A stretch of DNA of 64,000 nucleotides from Vicugna pacos (GCF_048564905.1 NC_133006.1:22412001-22476000); one strand, 5' to 3'; shown: positions 19,208 through 30,789, counted from the stretch's first letter. The notes: generated from the letters alone by a model not told the origin. Made by a program: numbers and translations.

Positions 19208-20099
19208 AAGCAAGTGTCAGGGGCACAATTCAGTAGTGAAGTCCTTTTTGGAGGTGGGACATTGCTGGACAATGGAAATATCAGAAATACTTTTTCCCAG
19301 TCAACATGTGGTGTTTGATATCAATTCAGGAGTCCTGTGAAGAAGAAGAAATTAAAAAGAGGCTATATTTCTTTTCCCTTGAGAATCCCAGGAGTTGGAA
19401 AAAAAATTATAGAGACAGTCTGAATGTGGCTTGATGAAAAATGGAAGAGAGTTTCTGGAATTTCCTTCAGCAATGGGGCAAAGTAGTACTCACTGCTTAT
19501 ACCCACCCAGAGATGAAAATGGGACCAAGAACTGGGGGCAATTTGGTTCAACTTGAAAAAATGGGACAGCCTCTGAGAGTTTCTCCTCACCCTCAGGGCA
19601 CTTCCTGTGTTATCTCCTGAACACAGCTTATTCGTTAAATGCTCCGAAACCCATGGTGCAGTGAAATGAACTACATCCCAAGAAGGAAGAAAGGAGTAGA
19701 AGTACCACCTGTTGGTTGAGGTCCTTGTCGTCCTGAAATGAAAGTGACAGGGAAGACAAATTCAGCCATTAAAAAGTAAAGAACGGTAACATTTTAGAAA
19801 ATTATACAAATGTTTGCACCCCATTCTCCATGTCACTGGGAATTAAAGCAAGGGCCCATTTGTAGATGTCAGCCCACCCCAGCCTTAAAAAAACCACTCT
19901 TCAGAATGGGGTCATCAGCTGGCTCAGGTGTCTTACTGGACCAAGAGCTCATCTAGGCAGCTTCCTCCCTACAGGGCTGTCTTTGCATTTTCAGAATTTG
20001 ACTTCAGTGACCTCTTTTGCTCTGTCGTTTTGCTTTTCTTTTCCAATGTCATCACTGAAGAATAGAATGAGACAGTAGAAAGGCAATACCAACCACTTT
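19208..20099. other. Downstream flank of the DPB pseudogene, no gene seen
   Basis: Expected position of the DPB 3' exon and untranslated region on the minus strand. I could not recognise the short final coding exon (human QRGSA-like) or a clear minus-strand AATAAA, so the 3' end of DPB may be degraded. Confidence 0.4.
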
Positions 20100-21429
20100 C
20101 CAGAAGTTTCCTGCCTCGCCGTCTTTGAAAGTGGAGAATGAAGCTCATTATGAGGGCGATGAGCCCCAGCACAAAGCCCCCAACTCCGGTCAGCATCTTG
20201 CTTCGGGCGGAATCCGACTACACCTCTGAGAAGAACAGATGCCAGGGTCAGCCTCACCTCCACCTGCCGCAACCCCTGGGCCCTACCTGCCACCCAGAGC
20301 CCCATCCACTATGCTGTGGAGGGAAAGGGGAGAGGATAAGGCCCAGCCTGAAGCCACACTGGGGAAGGAGTAAATGTGGAAATCACCCCCAAAGTTCTGG
20401 ATCCCAGAGCAGTGACTTCCACAGGAGGCAATGTCAGCCCATCAGGTCCCAATGTAAGGGACTGAAAGGAGACAGAGGGGAGAGGCTGGTTCCCATGTCT
20501 GAGGGCCGGTCATAAAGGTGGTTACCTTTCTGAGGTTTTCTAAGAAGGAGAGATCCTTAAGGATACCCCAGGGCAGGGATAAACACATGCTGAAATCACC
20601 AGATCTCCATTGCTCTGAGCCCAGACCACAGTTAGAGGGCTGATGAGGAAAAACACGTGGTGGTATGGCCCCAATGTGTAGTGAGTGGACCCCTAAGCCT
20701 GGAGTCTAGAGGGTCATCAGAGAGTGACTCACTCCACTCCACGGTGACAGGTCTGTCCAGGCTGGGGTGCTCCATGTGGCAGGTGTAGACGTCTCCCTGC
20801 TGAGGGCTCATTTCCAGCATCACGAGGAGCTGGAAGGTCCAGTCTCCATTATGGATCGGGTTGGTGGCCACAATCCCAGCTGTTTCCTCCTGTCCATTCA
20901 GGAATCAGCGGACTTGAATGTGGCCTGGATAGAAATCTGTCACGTGGCAGATGAGCAGGCTGTGGGACTGCAGGGCCTCCTTCTTGGAGGGGGAGACGTT
21001 CACTTTAGGTGGGACTAGAGGTGCAGAGAAGAGTCTGGTTGTGACAACGGAGACAGCTGAAGCAGCAGTTAGCGATTTTCTTGCCAAGCTGACCTCTCGA
21101 TGTTAGAAATAAATATCTCATCCACCTTAAGCTACTTGGAGGCAGAATTTGGGGAACAGAGAGGGAAACACAGAATAAAGTGTTCAAACATTCCAAGAAA
21201 GACCTCATCAGACACAACAAGGGAAAGAGCAGAGAAGAACAGGAGCGGGTTAAAGTTGACACGCTGTAGCACTTTGGCCAGAAACGTGTAAGCTGGTAAC
21301 TAATATCTTTGAACAGACGTGTTAAACCTGTTGTAAAGCAACTAAAGTTACATTTTCCCATCTGGTTCAAAAGGCTGTGTAACCCTGCTGGCTGTGATCT
21401 TGGAATTAGAATTCGTGCAGCCAATACCG

Positions 21430-21581
21430 TTCTTTTTTTAAAAAACTTTTTTTGGGGAGGTGGGTAGTTAGGTTTGTTTGTTTGTTTGTTGTTTATTTAT
21501 TTTCATGGAAGTCCTGGTGATTGATCCCAAGACCTCATGCATGCAAAGCACGCACTCTGCCACTGAGCTGTACTCTCCCCT
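21430..21581 (-). mobile_element. Camelid tRNA-Ala-derived SINE, minus orientation, long form (DPB intron 2)
   Basis: Reverse-complement B-box (TGATTGATCCCAAGACCTCATGC) and A-box (CCACTGAGCTGTACTCTCCCC) at the right end. The longer 3' part, AGTTAGGTTTGTTTGTTTG and a T-run, lies at the left. Possible short flanking repeat around TTCTTTT. Confidence 0.88.
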
Positions 21582-22547
21582 GTCAACAGCATTCTTTTGA
21601 TCTATCAGTCTGATATTTTAAAAACGAGAGAAGACACGAAGCAGCTTGATTCATGCTTCATTTAATATATATGTCTCTTGGTCTCATCTACCGAAAAATA
21701 AAATAAAGTTTGGAGGAAGATCCGCAAACTCAATGTTCTTAGCAATTTCGTGTTTGAATAACAGGGAGTCTGGCTCTTTCCCATGCCACTCTGGTCCCCT
21801 GCTCACCATGAAGACTTTTGATTTCAGACTGGGACCCCCTGGGGCTCTGAGATGAGATGGAGATGGCTCCCCTCCTCTGCGGCCTGAGCCCACCCCCTCC
21901 AGGGTCTTCTCTCCTCAACCAGCCCTCTCACCTCTGCGCTTCAGGGTGAAACCCTTGTCCAACTCATAGATGTGTCTGCACACCGTGTCCACCGCGCTCT
22001 GTCTCAGTTCCAGGAACTCCCTCTGGATGTTCCAGTTCTTGGCAGTTTGGAGCCCCAGCTCCGTCACAGCCACAAACACCCCCACGGCGCTGTCGAATTG
22101 GACGTACACCTCTCTGTTGTAAATGTATCGCTCCAGGTAGCGGTGCGTCCCGTTGAACTCATAGCAGTCACTCCTCCTCTGGTACACGTACAGCTCTGTG
22201 GAGAGTGAGAGTCCAGGGCAGGGCTGGGAGAGACTCCAACACCCATGAGACACTCTGCCCGCTTTCCCTGTAACATTGAGTGGCTGCATCCAAGGCCATG
22301 CACTTCCTGTCTTTTGCCTCTTTCCTCTCGAGTCTCCATCCTTGTTCTGGCAGAGTGTCCGGTTAGAGAACTCAGGAGGGTCACTCTGCCTGTCCCGAGA
22401 GCGCTGACCCAGAGCACAGCCAAAATGAAAACTCTGTGTTCACCACGTTCTCAGTCTCTTCTCTCTCCCCTCTCTTCGCCTCACCTCTAGCCTCTGCAGT
22501 TCTCTCTCAATGAGTCAGCAAATCAATACAGTGTTAGTCACTACTGT

Positions 22548-22670
22548 TGATGTAGAGGTATCCTGGTGACCTTGGATACATCATAGAACCTCCCTGGTCC
22601 GAAGTTTTCTTATCCAGTAAACGGGGGCTTTAACTAAATAATCTCCGAGGTCCTTTCCAGCATAAATCAT
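22548..22670 (+). mobile_element. MIR-like fragment in DPB intron 1
   Basis: Order of words GTGACCTTGGATACAT, TCCCTGGTCCG and CTTATCCAGTAAACGGGGG, then ATCTCCGAGGTCCTTTCCAG. This follows the central part of the ancient tRNA-derived MIR. Diverged. Confidence 0.6.
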
Positions 22671-23344
22671 AAGAGCATGGCCTCAGGGAACCTTAAGTTC
22701 TAAGTGGGAGACAAGCAGGTGGACGCGGTGTGGGCGCAGTGACAGGTGGGTTCACAGGGGTATGGCAGCGGGATTGCGGGGACGTGTGAAGAGCACCTTA
22801 AATTTGACGAGAATTGGAGGCCGAGGGAGAGATGAGGGTTCAGAGGAGCTGATGTTTCATCTGGGGTTATAAGGAGGAGCAGAATCTCACCAGAGGGAGC
22901 AGCAGGGAAAGGGAAGGTGAGTGAGGTGGTGGGAGACAGGACAGGCCGGCAGTGCTGTCTGCCGTCTGTGCCAGGCCGAGGAGTTTGGGGAGTTTGCCGA
23001 CAGGGAGCAGATTTATTAGCCAGTGAGTGGTTTCGTCTGATCTGTGCATTAGGAAGGTCCTCAGTAAAGTGACTGGTGATTAGATTAATGTTGAGCTGAA
23101 AGAAACACAAAGGACAGAACCCTGGTTGGTTCAGAATGGCTCACAGGAACTGCCCTAAGGCCTTAGCCTTACATGCTTGAAAAGAAGCTTTTATTAACTT
23201 AATGCTGATAGTTTCTTCCCACCTTTTCTTTCTCTTGGGAAAGGGAGACAGAAGAAATGGAATAAATACAAGTTTAAACTCCAGGCTTCTGCTGCTACCC
23301 AGGTAATGTGATGGGTGGAGCCCCAGGGTTTAAGCCGGGATGGT

Positions 23345-23463
23345 TTCTATAGATATGTATGTATGTGAATAACTGAATCGCTTTGCTGTACACCTGAAAC
23401 TAATGTTGTAAGTCAACTACACTTCAATAAAAAGCAAAATTAAAAATAAATAAATAAATAAAT
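23345..23463 (+). mobile_element. L1 3'-end fragment with AAAT-repeat tail
   Basis: Words GAATAACTGAATCGCTTTGC, TGTACACCTGAAACTAAT and CAACTACACTTCAATAAA, followed by an A-rich tail that became an AAAT repeat. Confidence 0.85.
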
Positions 23464-23520
23464 TTTTGAGATGGTGAATGTCATGAATGATGGATTTAAA
23501 ATTAAAAAATAATTTTTCAA

Positions 23521-23633
23521 TGAAGGTACTAGGGACTGAACCCAGGACCTCCTGCATGCTAAGCATGCGCTCTACCACTGAGCTACACCCTCCCCCTGAG
23601 CTACACCCTCCCCCTGAGCTACACCCTCCCCCA
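23521..23633 (-). mobile_element. Camelid tRNA-Ala-derived SINE, minus orientation, with triplicated 5' end
   Basis: Reverse-complement SINE (GGACTGAACCCAGGACCTCC, GCTAAGCATGC, TACCACTGAGC). Its 5' end, CTGAGCTACACCCTCCCC (18 bases), is repeated three times without a mismatch at 23578-23595, 23596-23613 and 23614-23631. Lies in DPB intron 1. Confidence 0.93.
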
Positions 23634-25343
23634 ACAATGGAGTTTTAAAGAGGCCACTAGAGCTACAAATCTGTTGCATCCATGAGTTGGATGTTCCCTT
23701 TCTACACAATTTTCTTTATGACCCAGTAGTCACGAGGGCCTTCTCAACAGTTCCAGCTTCACCCAGGGCCTGTTAAGCCAGGTTTTCCTCTTTCATCCCT
23801 TTCCATTTCTGCTGAAAGAGTTGGAGGCGCAAAAAGGAAATGGAGGAATCTTCCCAGCCCATCAGATCCAAGTTCCCTGGATGTCAGATTTCACTCAGTA
23901 TTGAGTCCCTCGGCTTTGAAACTGTGCAGGGAGCTCTGGGCCCACCCTCTCCATCCCCCAGGTGACTCTCTCACAGGGTGAGGGGACTCCATCTCAGGGC
24001 TCTTACTAACCTGAATCCAATGATCTCTCCACCTCACCCCACTCCTCCCACCGCCACCCACCACTCTGCTCACTATTCACTGCAAGGGAGCCCCAAGCTC
24101 CAATTTCCAATGTCTTCCTATCAGCATCTGCCTGCTGCCTGGAACAGCTTCTCCTGTGCCCATCCTGCACTACTCCCCTCTCGCCTCCTGTTGGACATCA
24201 TCTCATCTCACCAGCTATTTCCTCAGCCCACAGCCCCTTCCAGCTCGCCAAGACCCAAGCATCTCCATTTCTTCTCTCATCTGTGGACACGGGCTCCACA
24301 GCTGAGCCGCCCTTGTCCAGTTCTGTGTTCACCTGAGCGATAAATGCCAGAAAAATTTCCCCTTCCTTCTGTCTGAGAAATGAGGACAAGGGGATGTTGT
24401 TTGAGTAGATGAATTTGAGAGTTTTCATTGCTGTTACCCCCAGAAATTGGGGAAGGAGCCTGAGAGAAACTGATTCTCAGGAAGGAGTAGGGCTCGTTTT
24501 ATGGATGGGGAGAGAAAGGTTGGGGAATTTTAACATAAACGACTTCACCATTCCAGCACACATGGTCTTGGTGGGGAGCTGGAGGTAGGAGAGGCCATTT
24601 CCTGTCTCTCACTTCCTCTCAGAACCTACCCTGATGTGCTCTGATCTGGTTCCTGATGTGGGGGACAGTCAGCTGCAATAGTTACCCTGCTGGCTTTCCC
24701 CACAGCTGGTCCTCACTACCCTCCTCTGCCCCCCGGCCATTGCTGTTCCTGGGACGGGGTTCCCGTTTGGTTCTGTGAAAGGGGCCCCCACCTGGAGCAC
24801 TGGTCCTGTAGCTGGGATCCTGGACAACGCAAACTAAACACAGTTCCCCTTTCCTATCTTTTGATGCTGAAATGTTATCTTGAGGACCCCTCTGTGAGAA
24901 TCTTGTCCCTCCAAAGTCATTTCAGACCACCGGGTACCACTGTGTCCAGCAGACACAAACCCTGATCTCTTTCTCTCTCTGATGGGAATCCTGGCCCTTG
25001 GATGAATGTCCGAGCCCCAAAGCCTTTCCCACAGAGGGAGCCCACATGGGGAAAACCCCCAGGATCATTTCCCAGAGCCAGACCCTCCAAGAGCAGCAGC
25101 TCTGCACCTACCTGGGGTGTCTCTGCCCTGAGCCAAAGGGAAGCTCAGCATCGCCAGGGACATCATCAGAGCTGCCGTCCCAGGGGCCCCAGTGACCCAA
25201 AAGACCGCCATCCCGCAGCCTGGGAAAGGACAGGAATCAGAGTCAGAGCAGCTCTCACTCAATGGGCCTCACTCTTAAAACATGAGAGATGGTGAGCCTG
25301 ACCCCTCCTACATCCCCTGGGTGTGGCCAGATTCCAAAAAAGG

Positions 25344-25392
25344 AACCAATAAGTAGGAACTGTCCCTTTCCAGGCAGAAGCTTGCTGTCAGG
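25344..25392 (-). promoter_or_regulatory. Possible X/Y-box promoter of DPB
   Basis: On the minus strand a Y-like CTTATTGGTT (25353-25344) lies 19 bases downstream of an X-like CCTGACAGCAAGCTTCTG (25392 leftward). The spacing is what class II promoters use, about 130 bases before the ATG. Both words differ from the consensus (CTGATTGG; CCTAGCAACAGATG), so they may be decayed or a chance match. Confidence 0.4.
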
Positions 25393-25754
25393 CACATGCT
25401 ACTTCAAGGTATAAGATTCATTGAAGGCAGAATAAAGGGAGGGGCCTCTGAGGAACTGGATGAATCATGAGGGTCTTTTTGGTTCTGTTTTTTTTTTTCC
25501 TTCTGTTCTCCTTGCCCTGGAGCAGATTGCAGGAATGTCATTCCCGCTCAGTGGTGAGTGCTAATCCCCCTTGCAGGGATGCGGTCTGGGGAAGAGCAAG
25601 TCCTAGGCAGTATGTTAAAGATCTCAGGGGATTAGAGTGTCCACCCAGGACTCTGAATTGGTCCTGGAGTCTGTACCAGCCATCACGTAAGGGGTCAGAT
25701 GTTCACCTTCCCCTCACAGAGGTCCGGTTATAAAGGATGTGGAACAAGGGTCTC

Positions 25755-25985
25755 TGGGCTTTAATACCAAATAAGGCATGGAAGTAAGTGCACAACTTTG
25801 GGCAAATTACTTGTCCTTAATGGGCCACAGTTTCTTTACTTTGGAAATGGGGGTGGTAACACCTATCTTCTCAGTAACTCTGGGAGGGGTGAAATGAGAA
25901 CGTACATATAAAATGCCTTAGAAATGTAAAGATCAGAGAGTTTTTGAAGTACTTAAATCATTGATGAATTGAATAAAATCGTGCA
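25755..25985 (+). mobile_element. MIR fragment
   Basis: Words CAACTTTGGGCAAATTACTTGTCC, CACAGTTTCTTTACTTTGGAAATGGGG and GAAATGAGAACGTACATATAAAATGCC follow the MIR order (splicing-like 'gtgac cttgggcaagt... cctcagtttcc... aaatgggg'). Confidence 0.7.
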
Positions 25986-26034
25986 TTATTATTTAACTTA
26001 GATTTTCTATTAGAGACAGGATACATTATAGTAA

Positions 26035-26285
26035 AGTGGTCAGACACAGGTCAAGAGTGAAATTTCCTGGCTGTGAAGTCCCCTTTCTGCTACTTTCTGG
26101 ATTTTTTTTTAAAACCTGTTATGACTCAAATTTCTTTCATGTAAAATGGAGACTATCATGGAGACCCTGCCTTTGGTTTATTTGGAAATCGAATTGCGAT
26201 AATCCTTAGCACCTGCATCTCTTCAAGCAGAGCCTTACACACAGTCAGGAATCAAAGAATGTTAATTATTCTAATGCAAGATTAG
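26035..26285 (+). mobile_element. MIR fragment interrupted by a T-run
   Basis: CCTGGCTGTGAAGTCC, GCTACTTTCTGG, then a T9 run, CTTTCATGTAAAATGGAGAC, and an end with TCAGGAATCAAAGAATGTT. More diverged than the neighbouring copy. Confidence 0.55.
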
Positions 26286-26923
26286 TTCAGAACACAAAAA
26301 AACTCTTTACCCAATACAACACACTATTTCATCCAATAATACAAATTCTATCATGGCAATATTAAATACTAGAAAAACTTACTATAGTCCCACACCTGTT
26401 TACTATGGTTCCAAACCGCTCTGTAATAAAACAGAACATATAAAAAATCTACCACTAGATTTCATATGAAGCGACTAGAGAAATTGTTCTTAAGAATAAG
26501 ATTTAAATAAAAATGCCTTATATCACCACATTCTTCTATGAAGAAGAAATAAAAAGAGTAATAATTAGAAGTGAACAATTAAATATTGTTTGCCTTCTGT
26601 GTGTATGTCTGGAAACACCAAAGGATTCCTCTAAGATGATCAAAGGTGTAAAATGGTAAATATAATATCATTTGATAACAGTCAAACGAATTCCTATATG
26701 AAACTAAGAATCAACATGAAATTTTGAAAATGTCCATTCACGTAAGTTATTACAAATAAAAAGTATTCAAGGATCAACTTCAATAGCCTATTTCCAAACA
26801 ACATCACTAAGAGGAAGGCGATTATAATATCTCCATTTTAGTTTCCTCCTCCTGTCCCCAGTCCCGCATAGGCTGGGGCTTTCTGGGCAGTGTTGGTCCT
26901 GACACTGTTCTAGCATTTTCTTT

Positions 26924-26965
26924 CCCAGCCACGGAGATGCCCCTTCCGATGTTTTCTGGTTGGCT
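26924..26965 (+). promoter_or_regulatory. Likely X/Y-box promoter of DPA
   Basis: X-like CCCAGCCACGGAGATG (26924-26939) and Y-like CTGGTTGGCT (26956-26965) with 16 bases between, about 120 bases before the DPA start codon. The Y box carries one change from CTGATTGG and the X box is degenerate. In class II genes these sites bind RFX and NF-Y and recruit CIITA. Confidence 0.5.
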
Positions 26966-27329
26966 GAGCCTCATCAAGCTGTTTCATTCCACCCACTTCT
27001 CCCTCCACAGGGGTAGAGAAATAAGTCCCGGATTCAGAGCTCCTCCTTGCCTTGCCTCATTTTCTCCTCACTGTCTGTCACTGCAGATGCACCTTGAAGA
27101 CACAGGGAGCCAGACCAGAGTCATGATCCTTCAAGCCCTCACCCTGGCTGCCCTGCTCAGTCCCCACGGAGCTGGCGCCTTCCAGGGTGAGTACTCAGGG
27201 GGCGGGGTGGGGGGTGGGGGTGACGGCAGCACGTTTTGCAACCCACAGGTGCTGTTTTCTGTCCCGTTTCTCTTCTCTATTCTTTCCCCTCTTTTGTGAG
27301 GTCATCTTCTTCCTTTCAGTCCACAACAT

Positions 27330-27505
27330 AGTAGCTGCTGTTTATTGATAAACACCTGCAAGTGCCAAATCTCCTCTTCGTTTTCACAACAGACTTTTCA
27401 GGAAGGCTTCCGTTTTAGAACTGGAAAGACTGAGATGCAAAGAGGTTAATAAATGTCTCATGATCCCCCGTCATATCACTGATGAGTGAAGAGCCCTGGT
27501 ACCTC
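27330..27505 (-). mobile_element. MIR fragment, minus orientation (DPA intron 1)
   Basis: Reverse-complement MIR order: TTTATTGATAAACACCTGC, TTTTCACAACAGACTTTTCAGG, AACTGGAAAGACTGAGATGCAAAGAGGTTAA. Confidence 0.65.
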
Positions 27506-27853
27506 CTCTTCCCAAGATTCTCTGTCTCTCTTACATTTCAGAGGTAGACATTTTGAAATGGGAGTCTGCGATGTTTGTTTTTGACTTTTTCCTGGTTCAC
27601 TCAGTCCTCAACCAACTGCATTCTCCCCTTTGTTTTCCCGATCTCTGATGCTGCTCTCAGTGGGGCCGCTAATGGTCTCCAGCCAACCCAAACCCACCAT
27701 CACCTCTCCATGTGTGTCTTACTTGTGTTATTAGTGATGTTTGTGATGTGACTGCTTCCTCCTTCCTGAAATTTCCTTCTTATTCCTTGTCTTAGAAGCA
27801 TACTTCCTCCTTGTTTTCTTCCTATTCTTTAGTCTTCTCCTTTTCAGTCTCTT

Positions 27854-28403
27854 TTTATTTTATTTAATTTTAAGTTTTTTATTGAAGTATAGTCCGTTGT
27901 CAATGTTGTGTCAATTTCTGGTGTACAGCATAAAGTTTCAGTCATACATACACATACATATATTCCTTTTCATATTCTTTCTCATTGTAGGCTGCTGCAA
28001 GATATTTAATATGGTTCCTTGTGCTATACAGTAGAAACTTGTTTATCTATTTTATATGTAGTAATTAGTATCTGCAAATCTCAAACTCCGAATTTATCCC
28101 TTCTGAACCCCTTTCTCCCCTGATAATCATAAGTTTGTTTTCTATGTCTGTTAGTCTGTTTCTGTTTTGTAAATTAGTTCATTTTTGTCTTTTTCTTTTT
28201 TTTAGATTCCACATATAAATGATATAATATGGTATTTTTCTTTCTCTTTCTGGCTTACTTCATTTAGAATGATGATCTCCAGGTCCATCCATGTTGCTGC
28301 AAATGGCATTATTTAATTCTTTTTTACATTCCATTGTATAAATACACCACAACTTCTTTATCTAGTCATCTATTGATGGACATTTAGGTTGTTTCCATGT
28401 CTT
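27854..28403 (-). mobile_element. L1 3' end, minus orientation (DPA intron 1)
   Basis: T-rich start, then TTTATTGAAGTATAGTCC, TTGTGTCAATTTCTGGTGTAC, TTCCACATATAAATGATATAAT, and TGGACATTTAGGTTGTTTCCATG. Flanked by similar 15-base words CCTTTTCAGTCTCTT (27839-27853) and GCTTTTCAGCCTCTT (28404-28418), a decayed target-site duplication. Confidence 0.9.
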
Positions 28404-28914
28404 GCTTTTCAGCCTCTTCTTAAATGTCCGTGTTTGCCAGGATGCAGGACTACACATTCAGACCCTGCTATTATGACTTTATACACTTCTCTTGAGTTAT
28501 CTAATCCAAACTTTTAAGTTCACTTGCCACGAGGATTCCTGGTCCATGTTACTGGACCGTCTAACTTGAGACCCATTTACTTATTTCATCCGCCCTCGCA
28601 TCAACTACACTTTGTCTCCCAGAAATTTAACCCCAGCATGTTTCTAACAGCAGCACATTTTATTTTCTCTCGCTCACTTCTTTATCCTTCTCTACCTTCT
28701 CAGTCACTGATGCCACAGTTCTCCACATTGCCTGCTCATTCTGGATTCCTTCATGTCCTTACTTCTACCCACTGATACCTGTGGCTCGCATCTCTTTACT
28801 GCCATTCAAACACACCCGTTTGTCTCCTTGCCCTCCGCGTTACTGCCTCATCTGCACCCTCATCCCTTCTCACCTGATTGCCCAAGAGCCTCCTGGTCTT
28901 GCTTTCAAACCAGC

Positions 28915-29231
28915 CTCCTCCAATCCCTCTTCCCTGCTGTTGCCACCTTCCAGTACGGATATGATCATGTTACTCTCAAGTTCTTCCAAGAATTCCCATG
29001 GGCTGTGGGATACAATTCAAATACCTCCAATTAGCACACGAGGCAGAGCACAATACAGCCCCCTCCACATTTCCCTCTTAGCTCCAGCCATACCGAAGGA
29101 CATGCAGTTCTCCATGCATTTTTATGTCTCTCTCCGCCTGAGCCTACTTCTCTGGCTAAAAATGCCATTTCCCCCTTCCTCTGCTTTGCTAACGTCAGGT
29201 AAATCTCATCTTTGGGAAACCTTACTTAAAT
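28915..29231 (-). mobile_element. L2-like 3' fragment, minus orientation (DPA intron 1)
   Basis: Reads like the reverse complement of an L2 3' end: CCAAGAATTCCCATGGGCTG, ATACAATTCAAATACCTCC, ACATTTCCCTCTTAGCTCCAGCCATAC, CCTCTGCTTTGC. Interrupted on its right by the SINE at 29247. Confidence 0.55.
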
Positions 29232-29246
29232 CTCATTTTGATTTTA

Positions 29247-29391
29247 TTTTTTAAAACTTTTTTGTGGGGGTAGGTAATTGGGTTTATTTATTTTAAAATT
29301 TTATTTATTTTTAAATAGAGCTACTGAGAATTGAGTCCAGGACCTTGTGCTTGCTAAGCACATACTCTACCACTGAGCTATACCCTCCCCA
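29247..29391 (-). mobile_element. Camelid tRNA-Ala-derived SINE, minus orientation, long form (DPA intron 1)
   Basis: Perfect 15-base target-site duplication CTCATTTTGATTTTA at 29232-29246 and 29392-29406. Contains the reverse-complement B-box (AATTGAGTCCAGGACC) and A-box (CCACTGAGCTATACCCTCCCC). Confidence 0.95.
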
Positions 29392-30789
29392 CTCATTTTG
29401 ATTTTAATATCCCCTTTGGCTCCCTTGTAGGATCTTGTGTATACCTTGTGATAACTCAGCAGTGATCTTTTCTTCGTCTTTCTCATTCTTTGGAGTCCAA
29501 GCAGCTTGAAACCAAAACCCTCGTCTTCTGAGTTATATCTTTAGAGCTTGAAGATTAAAGGTTTATAGTACATGTTTTTTTTGGCAGAATGAAAAGTAAC
29601 ATGTGTAAGAGTATAATTTACTTAAAAATGCCCAGATCTTTATCTTTAAGAATTTGTGAATATGAGGTAATTTATCCAATTATTAAATAAATAGTGATTA
29701 AGCATAGGAATTCAATGCAGGTAGGATTGCCCTGAGCTTGAAGGAAGAAACATTTGCAGTGTGTTTTAGGTGATGGTTTGAATTTGGATAGAAGAATATA
29801 GAGGAAGAATCCAGTGTACAGAATTAAGGAGGCAGAAGTTGGAAAATCCATTAAATTATAAACCATTATGTGAATACATAAGGGATATTTTGATTATTGT
29901 GCTTAATTTTAGACAGCACCATAATCACCCAAATGGTAACTATCATGAATAAGATGCTTGGAAAACCCCAGAAGAATATTTACAGGCATATATTGCATAT
30001 TTTGTTAACCATAAAATATGCATAGTTGTATAATGAAAAAAAAGAATTTGTGAAAATGATGAAAATGAATTCTCCCAAGGTGAACAAACTACATCTGTGG
30101 AGCCCAGCTTGTTCTTTCTTTTTTCTCTTTTTTCTTTCTGTGGGTGAGTGATTCTCTGATCACTAAAATCAATGGAAATCTGCACGTACTCATGCGTGTC
30201 AATGGATTCTGTCACCAGAAGCATTGAAGGAGAGGACTGATTCTCCACGTGTCGGGAGCTTCCAGGGCAAATCTTTAATTAGAGAGTTAGACCAATGAAC
30301 CCTGCAGTGTCGTTTCACCTTAGTACCTCTGCCTTTCTCCACCCCAAATTCTCATTTCTATTGATTCCCTGTAATGCCAATAGACTTTTCTTTGTTGTCA
30401 ACCTTTTGCTGCTTCTTACACACCAGTTAAAATTAAGATACTATCCCATGGGTATTTTAAATGCAGCAACTTTGATTTCCAACAGAAATCACACTTTAAC
30501 ACATAAATTCAGCAAGAAAATTTGTGAATGTGTGAATGACGATGACACTTTTAGATTTGTTATGCCTAACATGAAAGTTCTGTGGACAAAATTACACAAC
30601 CAACCATTTTTACCCTGGAGCTAAGAAAGTAACTTGAAGTTTATGAAAAGAACCAATATGTTTTATTTCTTTCACTATTTAAAACATTTTCTACTCTGAA
30701 AGATTTTTACTCTACTCTCTCCTCTTCCCCACCCTGCTCTATAGCTTTATCACTAATATGATGTCTGGTCCTGTAAGGATTCTGAAATC

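Larger units (their letters stand above)
20100..25211 (-). pseudogene. DPB: MHC class II DP beta chain, inactivated
   Basis: On the minus strand, exon 1 is 25211-25112 (100 bp: signal peptide, MAVFWVTGAPG start, ending GRDTP). Exon 2 is 22195-21932 (264 bp, beta-1 domain: NGTHRYLERYIYNRE, with cysteines in SDCYEF and VCRHIYE). Exon 3 is 21014-20733 (282 bp, beta-2 Ig domain: PPKVNVSPSKKEA, FYPG, cysteines in ICHV and YTCHM). Exon 4, the membrane segment, starts at 20225 (MLTGVGGFVLGLI). The first three lengths match the human DPB1 exons as I recall them, and splice sites are canonical. Codon 158 (20907-20905), the Trp of the usual VRWFLNGQ motif, is TGA. Codon 218 (20220-20218), Gln in human, is TAG. 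No clear donor ends exon 4. The intact frame elsewhere implies recent loss. Assignment to DP rather than DR/DQ rests on the LERYIYNRE and beta-2 sequence and on the position next to DPA. Confidence 0.9.
25393..26920. other. Intergenic spacer between head-to-head DPB and DPA
   Basis: About 1.5 kb between the two promoters. Contains two MIR-like pieces (25755-25985 and 26035-26285) and AT-rich unique sequence from 26290 to 26840. No coding content. Confidence 0.6.
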
